Shown one piece after another: positions 7,293-18,053 of a DNA stretch of 31,769 nucleotides. Where the stretch lies: positions 1 to 31,769 of IMG/VR virus record IMGVR_UViG_3300031851_000102. The stretch is one strand, 5' to 3'. Positions within the stretch are counted from its first letter, which is position 1. Each line of letters opens with the position of its first letter. Below the pieces are notes generated by a model that saw only the letters and a list, made by a program, of their open reading frames with translations, was not told the DNA's origin and did no database searches. This stretch comes from a virus. Position numbers and translations under genes: made by a program.

Positions 7293-10200
7293 TCAATATG
7301 GCTTCATACTGTTGCTCTGTGCTACACCGAGATTTGAATATCTGCGCATTTTAACAGACAAAGAATGAATCGTTATAGAAGAAAAACCTGCGTTATCGTT
7401 GCCCTGCGCAGGACTACGCTCTACTTTGATTGTCAGTGTGTTGCCTGCTACTTCTGCGCCGTTTAGAGCAGTATTTGAAAAGAGATTTTTGCTTTGTCGG
7501 GCTGTCGAACCAGTTGTAGAGGTTGTTTGGCTTACTGTCGCCCCCGTTTCTGCGCAGGTCGCAGTAGTTGTCAATACCCCGTTTAGTGATTCATCACCCT
7601 CGAAGGATAACTGCGCAATAACTTCTACAAATCCACCCGCCGATACATCGTTTGGCACACGCACATTGATGCTGTGGCTGTGTGTTTCGCCCTGTGCGCC
7701 TGTTTCGGGATTCATAATTCCACCCAAAACAAATCCATCGGATGCAGGAATGCTTACGCCTTCGCTACTCATCATTGTTGATTCGATGCCGTCAATATCC
7801 CTATTCGATGAAAGCGCAGTAGATGGCCTATTTTGCCCTATAACGCTAAATGAACCGTCGGATAGCCCCACATCGGTTGCAAAGGATGCTTTGCCTTTTA
7901 GACCCCTTATTGAGCCTCTATTGATAAGGTTAAGACTCAAGCCTGCGTATGTAGAAGTTGCATCGCCACCTGCGCCAACTTTGTTAAATGCTTGAGCGGG
8001 AATTGTCCCTCCCCCTCCCATTGGCGGCAGAGGTGAAACTGGCGGTATGGTTGGCGGAGGCAATTCGGGTCGAGGTGGCCTATTCGGTAAGCCTCCGTCT
8101 TCTTGAAATTGCTTAAAGACACCCGCAAGTGTGTATCTAAAGTGTTTTTCAGTTCGTTGTAAATCCAAAGAAACCTTATCAATTTCACTCTCTTTTTTAT
8201 CCCAAGTAATACCTGCAATGTTAAGAGTTTCACTTGTCAAATCGCTGTGAGTATCAGTGAAAGACACCGTAGAAGCGGGAACATAATTTATGTCATCTAC
8301 AATAGCAAGACGAGGCGCATAAAATGCTGTGCGCAGTTCTGCTTGTTTCCCCATACCTGCGTCAATCCTATGACCGAGAGGGAATGCGCTTGTGACATTA
8401 AAACCAAGTCCGTTGTATGTGGTTAAACCTGTAATGTCATGCGCATTGTAAATCTGCGATGAATTACTTCCTGTTATGCGTGCAACACTTTGTAAATAGT
8501 CATAATCGACAGAAAAAATAACTTTTTTTGCTGTGCTTGAGTATGAAGAAGGCAACTGCACTTCAAACATACCGTTTCCTGTAATCTCGACAGAAGCAGA
8601 ACCGAGCAGATTATTTACACTATATACTGGTGGTTTTTCCGAACCCGCAGAACCACTTGTCGTTTCGTTAAATCTGTAATCCAAAAGCCATAACTTGTAT
8701 GTATTTGCATCGCTCACTGGCGAAGTTGAACGACCATTGCCCGAAGCACCGTGAATGCTAATCGCAAGCCTTAGTTCATTGTTTGAAGTTTCGCTTAACT
8801 TTGGTGTGTTCTTATCAACATGGATAATTTTTAAGCAAGGCGTTAAACTGTTTGTTCCGTAGTGTGGTATTCCATTGCTTCTTGAAATACCAAATTGATA
8901 ATTTACCCCATGAAGACCCGAATGAGGGGTAAATCCGCTATCGCAATATATTGAAAGTCTTTGCGAAGCATTGCCAACAACTGTATTCCATCCATTCTGT
9001 AAAACAATAGTAGAACCGTAACCTGCACCCGAAGCATCCCATTGCGCAGTGCAACTTGGCCCACTTATTGTAAAAACTATGTTGCCTACTTGAGTATGGT
9101 TTCCAGTAGCACCGTGAACATGTATTCCTTTCGCTTCTAAGACTGTTTGATTTTCAACAATTGCTTGAACAGTAGTAATGCTATCGTTTCTTGTTTCTGC
9201 GCCTGTAAGCGAAGTAGCATCTAAAGAATGCCTAAACAAAGTTTGAGGTGAGTGCGCAAAGTCTTGAACTCCGTTAAATGGCATACCGCCCCATAAATTA
9301 GTCCAAGAAGCATTTGCCTTTCTACTGTAAGCAAAACCTCTGCGCATAACATCTTGCACATATCCATATCTGCCACCGGATAACATTTTGCTTTTCTCTC
9401 CGGCTTGAAGTAAAACTTCTGCTTGAATAGAAACTTGCGTATTGGACTCACGCAAAAACTCTTGTTTTGCAAGAGCCATTGCTTCAACTTCACTGAAAAC
9501 CTTTGGGTGTTGTAATACACGCCATCGGGTCATAGCACCTTCGACGGGAGTTGGGTATTCTGCAAAATTAGTGTTTCCGTTGTAATATACACGCACATTT
9601 GTAATCTGCGCACCCATTCTTGTATTCATTGTTGAATGTTTTAGATTTGCTCTTGTAAAAGCAATGTTGGAGGGTATTTGCTGTCGAATGGTAAGGATAT
9701 TGTCTCTATCCATTAGCCAGTTAAATGTCGTTTGCTCTGCACCTATTCCGTTTCCATCCTTTTGAATAATGTTGGATGCAATGTTCATCACAGTCATACT
9801 TTTTGCATCAAACATAGAACCGAATGAGTCCTTTGTGGCCGAATTAACAGCGATTGGCATGTGTCTTGTCTTTGGCATTTCATAAATACAAGGCATTGTA
9901 GTGTTTTTCGCCCATGTGTCTGCTGTTGTAATTGAGTAAATACTTCGCAACTTATCATCTGCGTAGTATGTTCCTCTGTTTTCTGTGCGCACTAATCCTT
10001 CAAGTAAAACAGAAAGTCGCAACGGGAATAACGCAGAAGGTGTGTTAAACACAAGAACTTTTTCAAAAATACCCGAAGTGTTTGCAGTTGTTTTTAGTGT
10101 GATAGTTGCTCTTGATGCAGGGCTTGAGTAACCTGCACGCTCACTTGCAACAAGAGTTCTAACCGTATTAGGGTCTTCTGCATTTGGCAAACTTGTTATA

Positions 10201-13200
10201 AATACGCCTGTTAATTTATCTCCAAGTGTCGCATCAGTTCCCTTTCCAGTCCAAGAATAATAGTAAACCAAATCCTCTTGTCCTCTATTGCTACCCTTTT
10301 GACAAATAATTGCACCTGTTCCGGCAGTTGAAAATTGACTATTATCATCAACATAAAGAACAGTGCCTCCAAGAGCAATGTCCGAAGTCAAAGTTGTATT
10401 GTCGTTAAGCATAAACAAAGAGTTGGGGTGATGATGTATTGTTGTTCCCGCACTTGTTTTGTAAGATGATATTGCAGACTTATAATATGCGTCTGTCAAA
10501 AACGGGAATCCTTTTGTAGCAAGGACATAATCGCCAAAGTCCACAAGCCCACCACTTGAATATCCAGTCCGACCACCTGTTGCGGCAGTATTTAAGTTGT
10601 AAAATCGGGATGCGTCGATAATAAGGAATGAGCCGCCTTTGTCTTTCCAACCTGCATACCTGTCATCAATTGATTCATAGTCGCTTCCGTTGCGTAAAGC
10701 AGACCAAGCAACACCGCTAAATGGTTCTGCGGTTGCGTCAAACTTCCAAATATCTACATCTTCGCCAATTTTTAACTCTGTAAAAATATCCGGCTCTCCG
10801 TTTTCATCGAACTGGTCTGCAAGTGCAACATTTACCTTGTAATTCTTTGTTGTTGGCAAAATAATTCCAAAATCAGTAGTTCGCTTTCCGCCATCTGCGT
10901 TTGCTGTTCCGTCATTGCGCATATCCGCCCAAAGAACATACAAGTGCTTGTAACCATTGCTTTCATCTACTTTGCGCAGACTAACAATTGTTTTTGAAAT
11001 ATCAAACTGTTGCTTGATTCCCTTTACCCCTGTTATTTCGATATTGCCTTTGCGCAAACTTCCTGTTTGAGTTGCCGGAGGTTGTTGAACTGTTGGTCCA
11101 CCTACAAATGCTATTCTGTCTCTTTTGGTTTTGATTGCATCGGGGTCATTAAAATAGTGCGCAGAACCCGCAGACCATTGAGAACCACCTTGATAAACAG
11201 ATTTGACATAAGAAAACTCGTTAATCATTGGCTCAAACTCAATTCTTTCTGCGTAGTATTCAGTGCTACTTGCCAATTGCGATGCTACTTGAAAAACACC
11301 GTTTAAGTCATAGTGGTCGAAACCTTCATGGATGACAATGTCTCCCCTTGAAACAGTTTGGCCTCCTGTTGTAAATCTGCCAGTTCCGGAATCCCATGTA
11401 AGACTGTCTTCAACGCTTGGAGTTGTAACGCCATTTGCGATACAATAATTCATATCGCCTGTATCTGTATCAAGAAGTTCAAGGATAAATCCTTCGTCTT
11501 CCATGTTGTATCGTTTGATAAACCACCAAAGACCTGCTTCATCAAAATGAATTGAAGTAGTGTTTTTGTCAAGGAATCCCGAACTGTGCTGATTACTTCT
11601 AATGCCGTTCCATGTCGTCGCTGTTCCATCGCTGTTATACCCTACATGTCCGTGTGCGGCAATGTAATTTGGCGAAAGAACGGAATGTAGAGCAGAACCT
11701 TTTCCTGTGCGCCAATAAGGGATAGGGTCAATAATTCCAAACTGCGCCTTAAAGAATGGAGACAAAGGCAAATCACGCATCCAACGAGCATGAACACGGC
11801 TATGTTTAACACTGTTAAACTTTGCAAAGTCGCCAGTTGAACTGTATGACCCATAATCAAAAATCCCTGTTCCGTTTGACTGTCTTAAAGCAAGTAAAGG
11901 TAATACTTTCGGAACTCTGTTCGGAATAGGGGATGCGTGCGTAGATAGTTTGCGCAAATCTACTGCTTGACCTTTTTCGGCCGCAGTTGTCGCCGTCAAT
12001 GTTTGGACTCCTTGTTCCATGCGAGGGCTAATACAAAGGAGTTTAGTCGTTGTAAGGGCTTTGATAACCCTAAACTGTGTTTGAATGTAATAGTTTCCCG
12101 CTTGAGTATTAGGTGACATTCCATTTTCAATTTTGAATATATCTCCGAATGACAAATTATGCGCCCTATCAGTTACAACCTCAACAAGTGTTTCATTTTC
12201 TAAAGTAGTGTCATACGCAGGATTTGTATAGCCCTGTGATGTTTGTTGAGTAGCATAGTTTTGACCGCCAGTAGCACCCCAGTTCAATACCTTTATTGAA
12301 TCAACTTCAAAGAGAATATCATTTACTCCTGTTGGCATATCTGTTGTTGTAACAATTTTTACCCACATGTCATCATCTCTTGTTCCAACCGCATTTGTCA
12401 ATGCGCTGTGTATTCTGTTGCGAACAACTTCAATACTGCTAATGAGATAACCACTTGATGTATTGTCATATCCATTTGTGCCTTTTACATGTATTCGACC
12501 ACCGGATGACAATAACCCCTTGTATTGAGTAATTACTTTTCTTGTTGAATTAGCACTCGCAAAAGTAATGTTTGTTTCATCATCATATTTAACATAAAAC
12601 GCTAATTTATCTGCCGTTAGGTCGCTTGAATAACCTACTATTTCACACAAAGACCATGTATTGTCTGCGCCTCCTGCATCTGTATTTTCTGCGCCTCCGC
12701 CCTCCCATTGTTTTTCAAGATTATTTGGGCCTGCTTCGTCTTCGTTAATATACATTTGAATTGCTTGTCCGGAATACAAATGCGTTCTTGGATTTTCATG
12801 CGCAGAAAAAGAATCATGTTCGTTAAAACCTAATGTGTTTTGTCCGATAGTTAAGTGCGAAGAACCAAACAACATAGAACTTGTTAATGCTTGAGTATCA
12901 TACGCTCTCTTTGTATTTACAGCATCCATTGAAATGTGTTGGTTTAGTGAAAAGTGAGCGTTTTGACCCGTTTCCCATATTGGTAATACTCTATCAAGAA
13001 TACCTGCGGAATCTCTTGCAGTAAGAGTTGTTTCGAGTGTTTGTTGGTGGCTGTTTTGAGAGTGCGCAATTTCTTCGAGATAACCCGACCAAATAGGGCG
13101 AGCCTCGTCATCTCTAAAAGAAAGAAGTCGCCATTCGCTTGCAGAAGAACCAGTTGTAAGAGCAGAAAGAGAGTATTCGTTCATATCATCAAGAATTGTA

Positions 13201-14570
13201 ATTGACATTGAGGAAACACTATCTGCGCCGCTTGAACAAGTCATAGAACTGATAGGCGGTGGGCTTATTGCATTCCCTAAACGCCAGTTAAGAGGTAAAC
13301 AAACTGCCGCTCTATCAATTAGTGTATCAAGAACTACGCAATTTTCCGAACCATTATTAGACCAGTTAGCATCAAGAGACCATCCTTTAGCAGTATCTCT
13401 TGTTACGCTTGTATTGATAGAGCCTGTTGCAAATGCAGTTGTATTATCGTTTGAATATGCTTGCCATGTATTGTTTGTAAAATTAAAGAAAACATACAAA
13501 TCCGCCCAAACAGCATCGGGATTATAGGCAGTAGCATTAGCCTGTCCTTCTTGCCACTGATTTAACGCCCCTGTAATGCCTAAATTGGCAAGGGATATGT
13601 CAATAGTAGCCAACGATGCACTGTCGCTAAAATCGTCGCTTGTAGTGTCATAAGAAGCGGTATTTTTGTAGCCAACTTTTAGAGTGTAATTGTCAAAAGC
13701 CCAATCGCCAATTTTATGCGTTGCTAATCGCAAGTGAAACATCTCACCAATGCCACGCATACGCAGTTGTCCGTCATAGGTAAGGATTCTTGATGTGTGG
13801 CTTGAGTTTGCGTCGTTGTAAATAGTATTAACAAGAAACCGTTGTTGCGCAGGGGATTTGACATTGAATAGGTATTTTGAAGGTCTGTCTTCTGCAAAGG
13901 AAAGAGATGACTGCGGGGCTTCGCCGGTGTAAACACTTGTAAAAAAGGTATGTTTAATTTCTTTTGATAGATTGCCTCTAAGCATTCGAGCAAATCCGCC
14001 TGTATGAATAGGTTCTGTTAAATATGAACCTGCGTAATTAAGAGAGCGTGAACCTCCGAGAGTTGGGTCGATACTTCCTGTTGGCATGTAGTAGTCGCCA
14101 TCGGTGTCATGTCCGTTAAAAAAACGCAAATAACCTTCGTTGCCTGCGCCATTCCATCGTTGTCTGTTTGCCGCAAGAGAAGTCGGGATAAGAAGTCTTG
14201 GTTGGTTTTCGGGAAAACTGCCATCGGTGTTTGCTGTATCAACAGTAATCCATTCATGTAAACCTCGATTCATTTTTAATTTTGTATCTGCCGTCTGCGC
14301 ATAATCCCATGAATCATTTGAACTTGTTCCTCCGTGTTGCGCAGGGTCAAGTGCGGCATATTCACCACTCCCTAAACGCTCTACATAAGGGTGAGAAAAA
14401 CGAGGACTTAGGATATTTTCTCCGCCGTAAAGACTGCCATGATGTGAAAGCGTATGTGAAAGCGTGCGGGAACTTGCAGTATTTTTGTCATCTGCAACTG
14501 CTCTTGCGCTGTGAAAATCTTCGTAATAACCTGTAAGCCAATAAGACTGTTCAAAAGAGACTGTTTTCAT
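7293..14570 (-). CDS. giant tail hub/tip protein (about 2425 aa)
   Basis: The largest gene. ATG 14570 is preceded by AGGTG at 14577-14581, so it is preferred over GTG 14579. A segment near residues 440-540 (SMSITILDDMNEYSLSAL, WSGYLEEI, TLTARDSAGILDRVLPIW) looks like the first part of a tail hub protein of the gp27/Tal/gpD type. A second segment near 1610-1760 (FNWLMDRDNILTIRQQIP, ITNVRVYYNG, EVEAMALAKQEFLRES) looks like the closing part of such a hub. About 1000 residues of beta-rich sequence lie between. A proline-rich linker (PPRPELPPPTIPP, near 2170) precedes a C-terminal beta domain. Gene order (after the tape measure) and size fit the tail tip that recognises the host and opens the tail. 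Hub assignment rests on pattern and position; domain limits are approximate. Confidence 0.7.
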   Translation of the reverse strand: MKTVSFEQSYWLTGYYEDFHSARAVADDKNTASSRTLSHTLSHHGSLYGGENILSPRFSHPYVERLGSGEYAALDPAQHGGTSSNDSWDYAQTADTKLKMNRGLHEWITVDTANTDGSFPENQPRLLIPTSLAANRQRWNGAGNEGYLRFFNGHDTDGDYYMPTGSIDPTLGGSRSLNYAGSYLTEPIHTGGFARMLRGNLSKEIKHTFFTSVYTGEAPQSSLSFAEDRPSKYLFNVKSPAQQRFLVNTIYNDANSSHTSRILTYDGQLRMRGIGEMFHLRLATHKIGDWAFDNYTLKVGYKNTASYDTTSDDFSDSASLATIDISLANLGITGALNQWQEGQANATAYNPDAVWADLYVFFNFTNNTWQAYSNDNTTAFATGSINTSVTRDTAKGWSLDANWSNNGSENCVVLDTLIDRAAVCLPLNWRLGNAISPPPISSMTCSSGADSVSSMSITILDDMNEYSLSALTTGSSASEWRLLSFRDDEARPIWSGYLEEIAHSQNSHQQTLETTLTARDSAGILDRVLPIWETGQNAHFSLNQHISMDAVNTKRAYDTQALTSSMLFGSSHLTIGQNTLGFNEHDSFSAHENPRTHLYSGQAIQMYINEDEAGPNNLEKQWEGGGAENTDAGGADNTWSLCEIVGYSSDLTADKLAFYVKYDDETNITFASANSTRKVITQYKGLLSSGGRIHVKGTNGYDNTSSGYLISSIEVVRNRIHSALTNAVGTRDDDMWVKIVTTTDMPTGVNDILFEVDSIKVLNWGATGGQNYATQQTSQGYTNPAYDTTLENETLVEVVTDRAHNLSFGDIFKIENGMSPNTQAGNYYIQTQFRVIKALTTTKLLCISPRMEQGVQTLTATTAAEKGQAVDLRKLSTHASPIPNRVPKVLPLLALRQSNGTGIFDYGSYSSTGDFAKFNSVKHSRVHARWMRDLPLSPFFKAQFGIIDPIPYWRTGKGSALHSVLSPNYIAAHGHVGYNSDGTATTWNGIRSNQHSSGFLDKNTTSIHFDEAGLWWFIKRYNMEDEGFILELLDTDTGDMNYCIANGVTTPSVEDSLTWDSGTGRFTTGGQTVSRGDIVIHEGFDHYDLNGVFQVASQLASSTEYYAERIEFEPMINEFSYVKSVYQGGSQWSAGSAHYFNDPDAIKTKRDRIAFVGGPTVQQPPATQTGSLRKGNIEITGVKGIKQQFDISKTIVSLRKVDESNGYKHLYVLWADMRNDGTANADGGKRTTDFGIILPTTKNYKVNVALADQFDENGEPDIFTELKIGEDVDIWKFDATAEPFSGVAWSALRNGSDYESIDDRYAGWKDKGGSFLIIDASRFYNLNTAATGGRTGYSSGGLVDFGDYVLATKGFPFLTDAYYKSAISSYKTSAGTTIHHHPNSLFMLNDNTTLTSDIALGGTVLYVDDNSQFSTAGTGAIICQKGSNRGQEDLVYYYSWTGKGTDATLGDKLTGVFITSLPNAEDPNTVRTLVASERAGYSSPASRATITLKTTANTSGIFEKVLVFNTPSALFPLRLSVLLEGLVRTENRGTYYADDKLRSIYSITTADTWAKNTTMPCIYEMPKTRHMPIAVNSATKDSFGSMFDAKSMTVMNIASNIIQKDGNGIGAEQTTFNWLMDRDNILTIRQQIPSNIAFTRANLKHSTMNTRMGAQITNVRVYYNGNTNFAEYPTPVEGAMTRWRVLQHPKVFSEVEAMALAKQEFLRESNTQVSIQAEVLLQAGEKSKMLSGGRYGYVQDVMRRGFAYSRKANASWTNLWGGMPFNGVQDFAHSPQTLFRHSLDATSLTGAETRNDSITTVQAIVENQTVLEAKGIHVHGATGNHTQVGNIVFTISGPSCTAQWDASGAGYGSTIVLQNGWNTVVGNASQRLSIYCDSGFTPHSGLHGVNYQFGISRSNGIPHYGTNSLTPCLKIIHVDKNTPKLSETSNNELRLAISIHGASGNGRSTSPVSDANTYKLWLLDYRFNETTSGSAGSEKPPVYSVNNLLGSASVEITGNGMFEVQLPSSYSSTAKKVIFSVDYDYLQSVARITGSNSSQIYNAHDITGLTTYNGLGFNVTSAFPLGHRIDAGMGKQAELRTAFYAPRLAIVDDINYVPASTVSFTDTHSDLTSETLNIAGITWDKKESEIDKVSLDLQRTEKHFRYTLAGVFKQFQEDGGLPNRPPRPELPPPTIPPVSPLPPMGGGGTIPAQAFNKVGAGGDATSTYAGLSLNLINRGSIRGLKGKASFATDVGLSDGSFSVIGQNRPSTALSSNRDIDGIESTMMSSEGVSIPASDGFVLGGIMNPETGAQGETHSHSINVRVPNDVSAGGFVEVIAQLSFEGDESLNGVLTTTATCAETGATVSQTTSTTGSTARQSKNLFSNTALNGAEVAGNTLTIKVERSPAQGNDNAGFSSITIHSLSVKMRRYSNLGVAQSNSMKPY

Positions 14571-14571
14571 A

Positions 14572-17500
14572 TCATACACCTATACCCGAAGTTCTTAACT
14601 CTGCTCGCACTCCATCTGCTACTTGACTCACCATTTCGGGTAATGTCATGCCATTAAAGACATTGGTTTGAATAATTTCTGTTTTATGTAGAAGGTTTTC
14701 GATGCCACCTTGCGATACTTGCTTGTATAATGCACCAGTAAAGTTTTGTCGTTGGCCGAAAAATAGTTCTTCTCTTGCATTCGCAAAGCCAAACATTTCA
14801 CCCATTGCAGTTTCATTTGCGGCTTTTAACTGTTCTTCTGCATTATTGTTTGCTTGCTCTTGTTGCTCAAACATCGTGTCGAGAAAGTTTTTCTGCGAAA
14901 TTAGTGCTTCTCTATCATATATTTCATTTAACTCTGCCATTCTATCAAGAGCATCTTGTTCGTCTTCAAATTGTTCATGGTAGATTTGACCCGTTAAATC
15001 GGCGTGCGTTACATTATACATTTCTTTGTCATATTCCATGCCTACTTTTCCGCCAATTCCGGGTAATATGTGCGTAAAGTCTAAACCAACAAACTGCCCT
15101 TGTTCGTAAGTATTCATTTGTGCGCCATGAAACAATTCGTCGTCAAGAGTTCTGTTAATGTTTGCGAGTCGCCTTTTGGAGTCAAGAACTCCCAATATAT
15201 CTGCTTCTGCATTTTCTGCGGCTTTCAAAGCCGTATTCATATCACCGTAAAGAATGCTGTCTTCATCGAGTGCCGACATACCTTGTTTGTATTCTTCGAT
15301 TTGGTCTCTTATGGTTTTTAACGATTCACCAAGAGCAACTTCATCGTTTTTAATATCCTGCATCGAAGCATCAACAATTCCGGGCAAAATTGCGCCTTCA
15401 TCGCTCATTATATCTGCAAGACGAGACTCCATAGTGTTAAGTCCTTCATTAAACTCGTTAAGGTTGTCAAGTGGACCGGATAAGAAACCTGTCTTGCTCA
15501 TAAAAGCATCAATAAGCAAATATCCTGCCGCCATTGCTAAACCTGCCCCAACGAGAGATAAACCGCTTGTCATCATACCAGTAAGAACAATGCTTTTCCC
15601 CTTTTCTCTGTTTAATGCTACTTGCGCCGCAATGTATGCAACCATTTTAGGAATAACCATTGCCGCAATAATTGCGCTCATTTGTTTTTCCGAATCTACG
15701 ATAAACGGCAGAATCATGGCAACTGGCATCATTGATTTACTTACACCCTGTATTGCACCCGCAAGGGATTTGTTAGCCCATACAGCCTGCATATCAGCCT
15801 TTACGCCTTGCATCACAGTCATGTTATCCCTTTGCTCTGCCATTGTCTTTTCCTTGATGGCTTGCTCTGCTTGTTCCGAAGCAATAATAGACTGTTCAAT
15901 GAGAAGGTTGCTTTCCATTAGTGAGGCGTTTTTATTTTCAAGAGCCGCCATTTCTGTTTGTAGCGCAATAGGAATGTCTTCACCTGCTAATTTTTTGCGA
16001 ATAATCATACTTCGGATATTACCCATTTGTATTCGATTATCATTTATCATTTGGTTTTGCGCTCGTAATTTTATTGAATAGTGTTGTTGCTCGGCCGCAG
16101 TAAGAGGAACAAGCAGTGAAAACTCCGATTGCATTAACGAATGCTCTTGCCTTCTTGCCCCTAATTGAGCCTGCATTGCGGCGTTCCTACGGTATAGTCC
16201 TTCAACGCCCTGTGATTGTAAAGCATTAAATGTAGAAGTTGATAGTGTTGCCCCGTCTTGCAATGCCGCATACATTCTTAAATCTGCAATTGTTTGTTTT
16301 CGGGTCGCACTTACTTTTAAGAAACTCGCATCATTTCTCATCATTTCGGCGTTTAATTTTTCTACTCCTTCTGCGGTGTAAAAAACTGTATTCCCATATT
16401 CTGTTGTTTCAAAAGTAGCACTCCCTAATGAACTGTTAAGGTTGTTATAAGAAACCGTCAAAGCCGCCATATCTGCTTGCATTTCATGTCTTTGTTGATT
16501 TAGTTTATTTTCAACAAGATATAGTTTGTTATGCTTTATCTGTGTAGAATCAACCGCAACGCCAAAATTATTCATTGCATTGACATTCATCTGCGAAGAC
16601 AATTGCCCATTCGCACTGAATCTCGTTTGGGTCAAATTAGCAAACTCGATTTCAGTTGCCAAAGCCATGTATGCGTTCTTTTGATTATGCGCTTCAATAC
16701 TCATCATTTTTTGAACTGCGCCAAGAGTTTTCATGGCGATAACCATGTTAAAGACTTGAAAACCAACATCTGCAAATGGTCGAACAAGGTTTTGATAAAG
16801 ACCGGAGACTTGTATAACATTTTCCATAGTGTTAAGTCCAAAGTCAGTTTCGGATAAATCTAAAAGTGCTTGGTAAAAGGTGTGAGTGTGTGTAGTTGCT
16901 TTGAAATACGCATCAGTGAGATTTTCTCCTAAATCGACTTGCAAGTTTGTAATAGCCGCTTGCAATTGTTCCATCTCGAAAACTGCGCTGTTGCTTCTGT
17001 TGCTAAACTCGGTAATAGCGTCATGCGTTCCTAAATAGGCTTCTTCTTGAAGTTCAAGAAGTCTTGGTTGATTTTCCATTAACTTAAGGAACTTGACATA
17101 GTGCCGAGAACCTGCAATTGATACAGCAAGGTTTCGCTTTTGTTCTGCCGTCATAGAGGCATAAGCAGGCCCGATTTGTTTAATAATGTCCGACAGTTTG
17201 GTTTGTGTTACAACGCTTGCATCAACGCCACCCATCAACTTTTGCAGTTCTTTTACTGCTTCTGTATTTTCATTACCTATGCGCTGATAAATCATACGCA
17301 GACCAGTTCCCGCACGACTGACTTCTTCACCAGTCTCAAGCAAAAGAGCAGACATAGCCGCCATTTCACCAATAGATTCACCGGCAATGTTTGCCTGTGA
17401 AGCGAATTGGTTAAGAACAAATGTAATGTCCTCCATTGTAGCAACGGAGGTGTTTTCAACTGTGTTCAACTGGTCTAAAACACGCAGAGTATTCCCACGC

Positions 17501-18051
17501 ACTAAATTAGCCTGTTGTTCTGCGCCTAATTGCTCGTATTGCGCCTTTGTCAAATTACCCATCATAAAGCCAGTCTGTTGCGCAAGAGCAATCAAACGGT
17601 TCATTCCCATTTCGGTTTCCATTTCACCGACTGCGGCCATTAAAAGACCTGCTCTTGTAGCCTCAATAATTGCTTCTTGAGACTTCAATACATTCTTTAA
17701 TTGAGAAGTTCTTGTGGATGCGGCAAGTGCTTGTTCACCTGTAAATCCAAACTGAATACCGAGATTTCTTGCGGATTCTGCGAATCTATCTGCTTCTCCG
17801 GTTATTCCTCCGTAGAACTTGCGCACACGGATTAGTTGTGTTTCATAAGCATAAAATGCGTCTGTGATTTCCCCTACGGAGTCAAGAACCGCACCTGCCA
17901 TTTCATCAAATGAATCTGCAATGTTTGCGGCCGCATCTGCGAGAATTGCTTGTTGAACTGTTGCGGCAGTCTTGGTGTCTTTAATTAGTTTGTTGGCTTG
18001 AAAAGTCCCGACAATATCGAAAAAGACTCTTGCCGCACCTGCTCTTGCCAT
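14572..18051 (-). CDS. tail tape measure protein
   Basis: 1159 aa, the expected length and place (after the frameshifted chaperones, before the hub). Residues about 100-340 match the phage tail tape measure family (TP901/PhageMin_Tail) pattern: helices with GEEVSRAGTGLRMIYQRIG, SVVTQTKLSDIIKQIG and MTAEQKRNLAVSIAGSRHYV. Long alpha-helical, Gln/Met-rich coiled-coil sequence follows. Hydrophobic segments near 770-850 (MILPFIVDSEKQMSAIIAAM and LSLVGAGLAMAAGYLLIDAF) could insert into the host membrane during DNA entry. GGTGAT precedes ATG 18051. The protein sets tail length; at the usual scale of about 1.5 angstrom per residue the tail would be about 170 nm. Confidence 0.92.
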   Translation of the reverse strand: MARAGAARVFFDIVGTFQANKLIKDTKTAATVQQAILADAAANIADSFDEMAGAVLDSVGEITDAFYAYETQLIRVRKFYGGITGEADRFAESARNLGIQFGFTGEQALAASTRTSQLKNVLKSQEAIIEATRAGLLMAAVGEMETEMGMNRLIALAQQTGFMMGNLTKAQYEQLGAEQQANLVRGNTLRVLDQLNTVENTSVATMEDITFVLNQFASQANIAGESIGEMAAMSALLLETGEEVSRAGTGLRMIYQRIGNENTEAVKELQKLMGGVDASVVTQTKLSDIIKQIGPAYASMTAEQKRNLAVSIAGSRHYVKFLKLMENQPRLLELQEEAYLGTHDAITEFSNRSNSAVFEMEQLQAAITNLQVDLGENLTDAYFKATTHTHTFYQALLDLSETDFGLNTMENVIQVSGLYQNLVRPFADVGFQVFNMVIAMKTLGAVQKMMSIEAHNQKNAYMALATEIEFANLTQTRFSANGQLSSQMNVNAMNNFGVAVDSTQIKHNKLYLVENKLNQQRHEMQADMAALTVSYNNLNSSLGSATFETTEYGNTVFYTAEGVEKLNAEMMRNDASFLKVSATRKQTIADLRMYAALQDGATLSTSTFNALQSQGVEGLYRRNAAMQAQLGARRQEHSLMQSEFSLLVPLTAAEQQHYSIKLRAQNQMINDNRIQMGNIRSMIIRKKLAGEDIPIALQTEMAALENKNASLMESNLLIEQSIIASEQAEQAIKEKTMAEQRDNMTVMQGVKADMQAVWANKSLAGAIQGVSKSMMPVAMILPFIVDSEKQMSAIIAAMVIPKMVAYIAAQVALNREKGKSIVLTGMMTSGLSLVGAGLAMAAGYLLIDAFMSKTGFLSGPLDNLNEFNEGLNTMESRLADIMSDEGAILPGIVDASMQDIKNDEVALGESLKTIRDQIEEYKQGMSALDEDSILYGDMNTALKAAENAEADILGVLDSKRRLANINRTLDDELFHGAQMNTYEQGQFVGLDFTHILPGIGGKVGMEYDKEMYNVTHADLTGQIYHEQFEDEQDALDRMAELNEIYDREALISQKNFLDTMFEQQEQANNNAEEQLKAANETAMGEMFGFANAREELFFGQRQNFTGALYKQVSQGGIENLLHKTEIIQTNVFNGMTLPEMVSQVADGVRAELRTSGIGV

Positions 18052-18053
18052 TC

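Noticed and set aside
7399-7995. 198-aa + strand frame after the tRNA
   Set aside because: Antisense to the C-terminal domain of the giant tail gene, which is well supported; no domain pattern.
15254-16081. 275-aa open frame on the + strand inside the tape measure gene
   Set aside because: Exact antisense of the tape measure coding sequence, with a Ser/Ile/Leu-rich composition typical of a shadow frame and no ribosome site.
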